Source of the DNA: Cyanobacteria bacterium UBA9971
Lineage (GTDB): Bacteria; Cyanobacteriota; Vampirovibrionia; Gastranaerophilales; UBA9971
DNA length: 5,043 nucleotides
Assembly: GCA_003499955.1 (NCBI GenBank)
Contig: DNRP01000185.1
Span: 1 to 5,043 of the forward strand
Reading direction: 5' to 3'
How positions within the stretch are numbered: position 1 is the stretch's first letter; every line of letters starts with the position of its first letter. This document shows, one piece after another, positions 1 to 5,043 of the stretch. The notes under the pieces were generated by a model. That model had not been told where the DNA came from and made no database searches. It saw only the letters and a program-made list of their open reading frames with translations. The position numbers and the translations under genes are program-made.

Positions 1-95
1 TCCTCAAATGCAAGCTGAAAAGATTTTATACAGAGTGGTAATGTGTCTGCCAGAGTTCCGTCAAGATCAAAAATAATGCCTTGTATTTTATCCAT
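1..95 (-). CDS. HAD-family hydrolase, N-terminal fragment (phosphoglycolate phosphatase/pyrophosphatase-like)
   Basis: Only the first 31 codons are in the window; the gene continues past the left edge. The protein begins MDKIQGIIFDLDGTLADT. The stretch FDLDGTLADT (residues 9-18) is HAD motif I: Asp10 would be the aspartyl nucleophile and Asp12 the general acid/base. A DGTL(A/V)D(T/S) motif so near the N-terminus, followed by a helix (LPLCIKSFQLAFE) that would begin the cap domain, is typical of the Gph/PpaX/beta-phosphoglucomutase branch, which are soluble Mg-dependent phosphatases or phosphomutases. The substrate cannot be read from this fragment. The ATG shares one base with the polA stop codon (TAATG), so translation is probably coupled to polA. 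A GGAAG sequence at 106-110, 10 nt upstream and inside polA, is a possible Shine-Dalgarno site. Family assignment is firm; the specific function is open. Confidence 0.85.
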   Translation of the reverse strand, partial: MDKIQGIIFDLDGTLADTLPLCIKSFQLAFE

Positions 96-97
96 TA
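93..97 (-). other. TAATG stop/start overlap between polA and the HAD gene
   Basis: The polA stop TAA (97-95) shares its last base with the HAD-gene ATG (95-93). Such overlaps commonly allow terminating ribosomes to restart on the next gene, so the HAD protein level is probably tied to polA translation. The overlap is seen directly; coupling is inferred. Confidence 0.8.
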
Positions 98-3061
98 ATC
101 TTTTACTTCCATCCATGTCGATCCACACGCTATATCAACGACAAGAGGAACTATTAACGGCTGACTAAGCTCCATACATTCTTTAACAAGACTTGTTATT
201 TCATCAAGTTCGTCTTTATGGACTTCAAGCACAAGTTCATCGTGAACTTGAAGAATGATTTTAGACTTATAGCTTGAATTTTTAAGTTTTTCATAAAGTT
301 TTATCATAGCTATCTTGATTAAATCAGCGGCAGTTCCCTGCAAAGGCGCGTTAATTGCGGCGCGTTCCGCAAATTCGCGTATAGTTTTAATTCTGCTGTG
401 TAAATCATCCCTAAGCCAGCGTTTTCTGCCATAAAGAGTTTCCACATAGCCTAAAGAGTGCGCATCATAAATTGTTTTGTCCATATATTGTTTGATTTTG
501 GGATAAGTTTCAAAATATTTTGTAATTATATCTTTAGCTTCATGAGGCGCAATTCCAAGGGATTCGGAAAGTCCGTAGCTTGTTTGCCCATATATTATGC
601 CAAAATTAACAGCTTTTGCCTTCCTTCTCATCTCCTTTGTTACTTCTTCAAGAGGCACTCCAAAGACTTTGCTCGCTGTTTGAGCGTGAATATCCTCATT
701 ATTTCTAAAAGCACTTACAAGTATTTCATCTTCTGTTACATGCGCAAGTAATCGCAGCTCTATTTGTGAATAATCAGCCGAAAATATAACGTAATTTTCT
801 TTGTCTTGCGGAACAAAGGCTGCTCTTATCCTGTTTCCTATTTCAGAGCGAATGGGAATGTTTTGTAAATTCGGGTTACTGCTTGATAATCTTCCTGTTG
901 TAGTGATTGTCTGGTTAAAACTCGTGTGTATTCTTCCTGTTTTGGGGTTTATAAGCAGCGGAAGCGTGTCCACATAAGTTGATTTTAGCTTTGCATAGTG
1001 TCTTTGTTCAAGAAATAAGTCAACTATAGGATGAACATGAGCCAGAGATTCAAGGATTTTGGCGTTAGTGCTGTAGCCTGTCTGGGTCTTTGCCACGCCT
1101 TTAATTGGAAGTTTTAATTTCTCAAAAAGTATTTCCCCGACCTGTTTTGGGGAGTTAATATTGAATTTTTCTCCAGCAAGCTCGTAAATTTTCTCTTCAA
1201 GTTGACAGATGTTTTTATTAAGCTCGTCCGAGAGAGTTTTTAAGTATGCTGTGTCAATGCTTATACCGTTTCTCTCGATTTCAGCAAGCGCAGGAACAAG
1301 AGGCTCTTCTATTTCGTAAAAAAGTTTTTCCTGATCAGGCTCAAAATGCTCTGCATAAAAGCCTCCGAGTTCAAGAGTGGACTTTGCATCCCCGCAAGCA
1401 TAATCCGCAACTTTTTCAATAGAAACTTGATCCATTGTGATGGCTGTTTTGCCTTTTCCAATGAGTTCTTCAATTTCTGTCATCTCATATCCGAGATGTC
1501 CAAAAGCCTGTTGTTTAAGTCCATGCTTGAAAGTTGGATTTTTAACATAGCTGGCAATCATTGTATCCATAATTATGCCGTCTAAATTTATGTTATAGTT
1601 TTTCAGAACGTTTATTTCATACTTTGCATTCTGGATAATCTTATATTTTTCAGGACTTTCAAAGATTGGCTTAAGCTTTTCAATTACATAATCAAGGTTA
1701 AGCTGTTTTCCTTCATTATGACCGACAGGAATATAAACATTGTTTGTCCTGCCAGAGATTGATTTATCAACGGATACTTTATTGTCTTTCACCGTAATTT
1801 GAGGATTCCAACCAAACGACATCCCCACTAACCTTGCACTGAATACATCAAGAGAAGTTGTTTCTGTATCAAAGGAAAACACCGTCGTTTTTTCAAGTGT
1901 TTGAAGAAATTTTTCAAATTTTTCTTCTGTGTCAATTATTTCGGTATCAACTTGAAAAGTTTTTTGGGACTCTTCTTTTAAAAATTGTGTTAAGCCGAGA
2001 TTAAGCTGCATTTGACTATGTGAAGCAGGAATTGAAGTCTGAGTTCCCAAATTATCACTCTGAGCTTCCCCCTTGTCACACTGAACTCGATTCAGGGTCT
2101 GCCCTTCTTGAAATTTTAAGCTATAATCTGCTTGTTGGGTAGATTCCGCATCAATTGCGGAATGACCGTTGGCGTTAAAATGCGATAAAATTTCAGGAAG
2201 CTGCTTGAGCAAGCTGTGAAACTGCATTTTTCTTAAGAATGCGCTGACTTTTTCAACATCGGGCAAAGTTACATGCGTGTGCTCAAAATCAAACTCAATA
2301 GGCACTTCCCTGCATATTGTAGCAAGATATTTGCTCTTAAATGCCATTTCCTTGTCTGTTTCAAGCTTTTGTTGAACGCTTTTTGATTGAATTTCCTCAA
2401 GATGCTCATAAACACCTTCTACGGAACCGAATTGCTGAAGGAGTTTTACGGCTGTCTTTTCTCCTACACCTTTAACACCAGGGATATTGTCGGACGAATC
2501 ACCGCTTAAACCTTTATAATCAGCAATTTGTTCCGGCCAAACTCCTAATTTTTCGTGAACTTTATTTCTGTCAAATTCTATAAGTTCGCCTTTTGAAGGA
2601 ATCAAGACAGAAACGGAATTTTCAGAGCTTATAAGTTGGAATGAATCTTGATCTCCGGTAAGTATTAATGTTTTATGTCCTAACTCGCTTGCTTTTTTGG
2701 TGATTGTTCCTATTACATCATCTGCTTCAAAGCCAGAAATTTGATAAATCGGTATATCAAGGGTATTAACGCCTTCTATAATCAAGCCAAGCTGCACTCC
2801 TAATGAATCAGGCATACTTTGCCTGTTAGCTTTATAAAGGGGATATTCTTTTAAACGGAAAGTATCCCTGCCTTTATCGAAGGATACGGCAATTGCATCT
2901 GGCTTAACATTTTTAAGCAGGTCAAAAAGGGACTTAAGAAAGCCATAAACAGCCCATGTGGGTGTATTGTCCGTTGTTTGCATTCTTGTGCGCTCAAGGG
3001 CAAAGAAACACCTGTAAGCCAGCGCATGCCCGTCTATTAAAATTAATGTTTTTGATTCCAT
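95..3061 (-). CDS. polA: DNA polymerase I (5' nuclease, 3'-5' exonuclease and polymerase domains)
   Basis: A 988-residue family A DNA polymerase that removes RNA primers, fills gaps and acts in excision repair. Residues 1 to about 290 form the 5' nuclease/flap domain: Asp10, Asp62, the YKANR motif ending at Arg80, FEADD (Glu112, Asp114, Asp115), GDQD (Asp137, Asp139) and GDSSDN (Asp188, Asp191) before the helix-hairpin-helix. Residues about 375-570 form the 3'-5' exonuclease: Exo I Asp398/Glu400, Exo II NAKYE (Glu482 where E. coli has Asp424), Exo III Tyr554/Asp558. The polymerase domain follows: motif A DYSQIE (Asp763, Glu768), motif B Arg812, Lys816, Phe820, Tyr824, and motif C VHDE (Asp941). 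Phe820 predicts E. coli-like discrimination against dideoxynucleotides. At 988 residues it is longer than the 928 of E. coli, largely because of an unusual linker at about 295-370 that contains a palindromic repeat. The start lies 3 nt after the metF stop; AGGA at 3075-3078 is a distant (13 nt) ribosome site. Confidence 0.97.
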   Translation of the reverse strand: MESKTLILIDGHALAYRCFFALERTRMQTTDNTPTWAVYGFLKSLFDLLKNVKPDAIAVSFDKGRDTFRLKEYPLYKANRQSMPDSLGVQLGLIIEGVNTLDIPIYQISGFEADDVIGTITKKASELGHKTLILTGDQDSFQLISSENSVSVLIPSKGELIEFDRNKVHEKLGVWPEQIADYKGLSGDSSDNIPGVKGVGEKTAVKLLQQFGSVEGVYEHLEEIQSKSVQQKLETDKEMAFKSKYLATICREVPIEFDFEHTHVTLPDVEKVSAFLRKMQFHSLLKQLPEILSHFNANGHSAIDAESTQQADYSLKFQEGQTLNRVQCDKGEAQSDNLGTQTSIPASHSQMQLNLGLTQFLKEESQKTFQVDTEIIDTEEKFEKFLQTLEKTTVFSFDTETTSLDVFSARLVGMSFGWNPQITVKDNKVSVDKSISGRTNNVYIPVGHNEGKQLNLDYVIEKLKPIFESPEKYKIIQNAKYEINVLKNYNINLDGIIMDTMIASYVKNPTFKHGLKQQAFGHLGYEMTEIEELIGKGKTAITMDQVSIEKVADYACGDAKSTLELGGFYAEHFEPDQEKLFYEIEEPLVPALAEIERNGISIDTAYLKTLSDELNKNICQLEEKIYELAGEKFNINSPKQVGEILFEKLKLPIKGVAKTQTGYSTNAKILESLAHVHPIVDLFLEQRHYAKLKSTYVDTLPLLINPKTGRIHTSFNQTITTTGRLSSSNPNLQNIPIRSEIGNRIRAAFVPQDKENYVIFSADYSQIELRLLAHVTEDEILVSAFRNNEDIHAQTASKVFGVPLEEVTKEMRRKAKAVNFGIIYGQTSYGLSESLGIAPHEAKDIITKYFETYPKIKQYMDKTIYDAHSLGYVETLYGRKRWLRDDLHSRIKTIREFAERAAINAPLQGTAADLIKIAMIKLYEKLKNSSYKSKIILQVHDELVLEVHKDELDEITSLVKECMELSQPLIVPLVVDIACGSTWMEVKD
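2038..2079. repeat. 21-bp imperfect tandem duplication in the polA linker
   Basis: Units 2038-2058 and 2059-2079 both begin TCTGAG and end TCAC, and agree at 15 of 21 positions by hand count. Because 21 bp is seven codons, the frame is kept. In PolA the duplication appears as two related heptads, DKGEAQS and DNLGTQT (residues 329-342). The unit lies immediately beside, and overlaps by 5 bp, the end of the palindromic element, so both may share an origin. Confidence 0.55.
2078..2098. repeat. Small inverted repeat, second arm of the element
   Basis: CTGAA at 2081-2085 and TTCAG at 2091-2095 pair around a CTCGA loop. Pairing resumes after one mismatch (2080/2096) with AC at 2078-2079 and GT at 2097-2098. 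It occupies the same relative place in this arm as the 8-bp hairpin does in the other arm, which supports a two-palindrome architecture. Confidence 0.6.
2143..2163. repeat. Perfect 8-bp inverted repeat (hairpin) within the element
   Basis: ATTCCGCA at 2143-2150 and TGCGGAAT at 2156-2163 are perfect reverse complements around a 5-nt loop. This is the inner hairpin of one arm of the larger repeat. It is translated in polA as part of HSAIDAES (residues 300-307). With no following T-run and a position mid-gene, it is not an intrinsic terminator. Confidence 0.8.
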
Positions 3062-3064
3062 TTT

Positions 3065-4003
3065 TTAAACTTTTTCCTGTATTTTTAAGTTTTCAAGCAC
3101 TGTCTTTACTGCGAAAGCCTTGTTTAAAGGGTAAAAATGAATCCCCGAAACACCGCTTTTCAAAAGTTCATTAGCTTGTTTAACCGCAAATTCAACGCCG
3201 ATTTGTTTTATAGCTTCATTATCATCTTTGTTTTCAGCGAGTTTCCGCGAAAGTTCAGCAGGAAGTTTACATCCGCTAAGTGTTGAGATCCTTTCGATTT
3301 GAGAATATGAAGTTATAGGAAGAATCCCAGGTATTATAGGAATATTTATTCCTTGCTTTTGGGCTTTTTCAATAAATTCAAAATAACAGCTATTATCATA
3401 AAACAGCTGTGTTATTGCAACATCAGCTCCGTAGTCAATTTTTCTTTTTAAATTTTCTATGTCTTTATCAAGAGAACAGCATTCGGGATGGCATTCAGGA
3501 TATGCCGCAACCGCAATACCTAAATCAGTATTAGATTTTATGAATTCCACAAGTTCATTTGCATAACCAAAGCCGTCTTCAGGTTTTACAAACTTCGTTT
3601 CACCCTTTGGAGGATCGCCTCTTAAGGCAAGTATATTTTTGATTCCCGCTGACTCAATCTTCTTCAAATATTCCAGAATATCATCTTTTGAAGAACCGAC
3701 GCATGTAAAATGCGGCATAGGCTGAATATTCATATTATTTTTAATCTTTGTAACAATATCAAGGGTTGTTTCCCTGGTACTGCCGCCAGCTCCATAAGTT
3801 ACAGAGATAAAAGCAGGATTAAATTCCGATAAAATCCTTAATTCTTCAAAAAGATCATTGATTTTATGGTTTAATTCGTCTGTGTTTTGAGCTTTTGGAG
3901 GAAAAATTTCAAAAGATATAATTGGTTTATTAGAATTGTAAATTTCTTTAAGTTTCATTTTTTTCTCTTTTGTATTAATTAACACATCATAAATGAAATT
4001 CAT
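3065..4003 (-). CDS. metF: 5,10-methylenetetrahydrofolate reductase
   Basis: Cytosolic FAD-dependent TIM-barrel enzyme that reduces 5,10-methylene-THF to 5-methyl-THF, the methyl donor for methionine synthase. Numbered from the upstream ATG (312 aa), family motifs appear in order: ISFEIFPPK with catalytic Glu32 (E. coli Glu28), SVTYGAGGST (67-76), PHFTCVG (97-103), LRGDPPKG with Asp130 (E. coli Asp120), AAYPECHPE (166-174), QLFYD with Gln199, PGILPI (225-230) and HFYPLN (289-294). It is a single-domain bacterial MetF. The start is ambiguous. The ATG at 4003 overlaps the upstream TGA as ATGA, favouring coupled translation. The ATG at 3958 (Met16, MKLKEIY) matches where family homology usually begins and has AAGAG 6 nt upstream. 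I give the outer start because junctions here are tight, but the inner one is about equally likely. The upstream neighbour also belongs to folate one-carbon metabolism. No adjacent MetV-like gene is present. Confidence 0.95.
   Translation of the reverse strand: MNFIYDVLINTKEKKMKLKEIYNSNKPIISFEIFPPKAQNTDELNHKINDLFEELRILSEFNPAFISVTYGAGGSTRETTLDIVTKIKNNMNIQPMPHFTCVGSSKDDILEYLKKIESAGIKNILALRGDPPKGETKFVKPEDGFGYANELVEFIKSNTDLGIAVAAYPECHPECCSLDKDIENLKRKIDYGADVAITQLFYDNSCYFEFIEKAQKQGINIPIIPGILPITSYSQIERISTLSGCKLPAELSRKLAENKDDNEAIKQIGVEFAVKQANELLKSGVSGIHFYPLNKAFAVKTVLENLKIQEKV
4000..4003 (-). other. ATGA stop/start overlap between the formyltransferase gene and metF
   Basis: The formyltransferase TGA (4002-4000) overlaps an in-frame metF ATG (4003-4001) in the classic ATGA arrangement. 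If used, it would couple metF translation to the upstream gene and add 15 residues to MetF. A competing metF ATG at 3958 leaves the use of this start uncertain. Confidence 0.55.
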
Positions 4004-4962
4004 ACTTCTTGTAAATAATCACCGATTTTGATTTTTTTATTTATATAATGTTTTGACCATAACTTGCTTAAAAATCCGTAAGCTTCAATGTTTTTCGCTA
4101 AAATAGCTTTATTTGTGTCAGCTGTTGAAATTATTAAATTTCCTCCCTTTTTGGCGATAATCTTTCCGGGAGTGGCGACATCGGTATTTAATTCAACCAC
4201 TTTTGTTGACTGAATATACAAAAAAGTATCTTCATGAAGTGTATAACTTTTTATCCAGGGAAGAAGCGCTCTAATATTGTTGTGAATTTCTGTTGCAGGC
4301 TTTTTCCAGCTAATATTTGCGTCATTAGGGTTTAATCTCGGAAAATAACTGGCTTTTGATTCATCCTGTTTCTTAGGAATCAGTTCGGCTTTTTCAAGCC
4401 TGTTTAAAAGTTCTGAAACAGCATTTTTAGCTGCAAAAGCGCATTTATTCCTTAAGCTTCCGCCTGTGTCTTCTTCTGAAATATTTACATCTTTTTGAAG
4501 AAGAATTTCGCCTGTGTCTATGCCTTCATTCATCAGATGAAAAGTAATTCCTGCTTTTGTTTCACTATTTTTTATCGCAGAAGCATAAGGATTGCTGCCG
4601 CGATGTGCGGGAAGCAGTGACGGATGACAATTGATAAAGGCGACTTTCGGAAGATTTATAATTTCTTTTTTTATTATTTCGCCCCATGAGCCAACCAAAA
4701 TCACGTCAGGAGCAAGTTTTTTTATTATTTTAATGAATTTTTTGCTGTTTACTTTTTTTGCTTTGATTTCATGAATGTTTTCAGCTCTTATTATTGAAGT
4801 TAAGCCATCAGGGATGAAAGTATCCCTTAAGAACGCAATCGGCTTGTTAGGACGCTCCTGTTCCCACCTGAGAACCCCGACAACTTTGTGCCTTGATTCA
4901 AGCATTCCGATTAAAAGTGATTGCGCCAGCTCACCATAGCCTATTAGAACAACTTTAAGCAT
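4000..4962 (-). CDS. Folate-dependent formyltransferase, methionyl-tRNA formyltransferase-like
   Basis: A 320-residue protein with the two-domain layout of methionyl-tRNA formyltransferase (E. coli Fmt is of similar length). Residues 1 to about 190 are a formyltransferase Rossmann-type domain beginning MLKVVLIGYGELAQSLL. The catalytic signature is NCHPSLLPAHRG (111-122) plus EGIDTGEIL (146-154), giving the triad Asn111, His113, Asp149. From about 205 to 315 is a Formyl_trans_C-like domain (ISWKKPATEIHNNIRALLPW, then a PGKI turn), the part that in Fmt contacts tRNA. It departs from canonical Fmt: the N-terminal GTPxFA motif is replaced by IGYGELA, and RGAAPI is replaced by RGSNPY. It could be a divergent Fmt or a formylase of another acceptor such as an amino sugar. 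10-formyl-THF is the expected donor, by family. The start is the only ATG immediately before the first beta strand; AGG at 4977-4979 is a poor, distant ribosome site. It ends overlapping the upstream metF ATG. Confidence 0.85.
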   Translation of the reverse strand: MLKVVLIGYGELAQSLLIGMLESRHKVVGVLRWEQERPNKPIAFLRDTFIPDGLTSIIRAENIHEIKAKKVNSKKFIKIIKKLAPDVILVGSWGEIIKKEIINLPKVAFINCHPSLLPAHRGSNPYASAIKNSETKAGITFHLMNEGIDTGEILLQKDVNISEEDTGGSLRNKCAFAAKNAVSELLNRLEKAELIPKKQDESKASYFPRLNPNDANISWKKPATEIHNNIRALLPWIKSYTLHEDTFLYIQSTKVVELNTDVATPGKIIAKKGGNLIISTADTNKAILAKNIEAYGFLSKLWSKHYINKKIKIGDYLQEV

Positions 4963-5043
4963 GTATTAATAAAAGACCTGTACTTTGTTTTTTCTTAGAA
5001 GCTATCTGGTTAAAGTTTCTTTCTTTCTGGAACTGTCATTGCG
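4963..5043 (-). other. Upstream non-coding region of the formyltransferase gene
   Basis: These 81 bp are the only non-coding sequence in the window and lie upstream of the first visible gene of the cluster. The strand is AT-rich, with purine runs in the sense direction. I found no convincing -35/-10 pair at normal spacing and no terminator hairpin. The promoter may lie beyond the right edge, or the cluster may continue upstream. Confidence 0.5.
5034..5043 (+). repeat. Possible start of an intergenic palindromic repeat, cut by the window edge
   Basis: TGTCATTGCG at the extreme right end is the usual opening of small dispersed palindromic repeats in several bacterial groups and shares GTCATT with the element inside polA. 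Only ten bases are visible, so this may be coincidence. Confidence 0.25.

Larger units (their letters stand above)
2075..2166. repeat. 92-bp imperfect palindromic repeat element inserted in the polA linker
   Basis: The element starts GTCA at 2075 and ends TGAC at 2166. The arm 2075-2110 and the reverse complement of 2131-2166 align without gaps over 36 positions with 21 identities by my hand count, including shared GTCA, GAT, TCT and CCC blocks. A 20-bp AT-rich centre (2111-2130) separates them. Each arm holds its own smaller hairpin. In the sense of polA it begins GTCATTCCGC, a motif I recognise from small intergenic palindromic repeats in diverse bacteria. It is read through in frame as about residues 299-329 of PolA, in the interdomain linker. 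Exact boundaries and any target duplication are not clear; 92 bp is not a multiple of three, so the insertion unit may be slightly larger or later adjusted. Confidence 0.6.

Noticed and set aside
458..751. 97-codon plus-strand open frame opposite polA
   Set aside because: It lies wholly antisense to the conserved polymerase domain, its translation is low-complexity and rich in Phe/Ile/Cys without a recognisable motif, and no ribosome site supports it.
1346..1585. 79-codon plus-strand open frame opposite polA
   Set aside because: It is antisense to the conserved exonuclease domain, and no family resemblance is seen; it is a shadow of the real gene.
2143..2163. Hairpin considered as an intrinsic terminator or attenuator
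   Set aside because: It is in the middle of the polA reading frame, has no T-run in either direction, and is better explained as part of the palindromic repeat.
2038..2166. Repeats in the linker considered as a CRISPR fragment
   Set aside because: The units are adjacent or inverted with no unique spacers of constant length, and the sequence is translated in the polA frame.
2956..3174. 72-codon plus-strand open frame across the polA/metF junction
   Set aside because: It overlaps the conserved PolA N-terminus and MetF C-terminus in antisense; the product has no recognisable features.
4963..4990. TATTAA-like box just upstream of the formyltransferase start as a -10 element
   Set aside because: It abuts the start codon, and the 17-bp-distant position is an A-run rather than a -35 box; in AT-rich DNA this is expected by chance.

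Overview
This 5,043-bp window is AT-rich and densely coded. All real genes lie on the minus strand and read from right to left: a folate-dependent formyltransferase, MetF, DNA polymerase I, and the first 31 codons of a HAD-family hydrolase that runs off the left edge. Junctions are very tight: a 4-nt ATGA overlap (or a 41-nt gap, depending on the MetF start), a 3-nt gap, and a 1-nt TAATG overlap. The four genes are therefore probably one transcription unit. Only the 81 bp at the right end lie outside genes.

The organism is a bacterium. Base composition, a full three-domain PolA of 988 residues and lysine/isoleucine-rich proteins fit a low-GC lineage. The PolA nuclease domain reminds me of the Cyanobacteria/Melainabacteria side of the tree, but this is a loose impression, and no marker here fixes the taxon.

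Layout: 4000-4962 is a methionyl-tRNA formyltransferase-like enzyme, likely to use 10-formyl-tetrahydrofolate. 3065-4003 is 5,10-methylenetetrahydrofolate reductase (MetF), which makes 5-methyl-THF for methionine synthesis. 95-3061 is DNA polymerase I (5' nuclease, 3'-5' exonuclease and polymerase domains), which acts in Okazaki-fragment maturation and repair. 1-95 is the N-terminus of a phosphoglycolate phosphatase/pyrophosphatase-type HAD enzyme. The first two genes form a one-carbon/folate pair; why polA and a HAD phosphatase follow is not evident from sequence.

The most unusual feature is inside polA. The linker between the 5' nuclease and the 3'-5' exonuclease domains carries a 92-bp imperfect inverted repeat (2075-2166) with GTCA/TGAC ends, two related 36-bp arms and nested small hairpins, translated in frame. 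It is followed by a 21-bp imperfect tandem duplication. It resembles the small palindromic repeats that invade intergenic DNA, and occasionally genes, in some bacteria. A second point is an Asp-to-Glu change at the Exo II metal ligand of the proofreading domain. No CRISPR array, tRNA, rRNA, integrase or transposase was seen, and I found no evidence of a wholly new multi-gene system.
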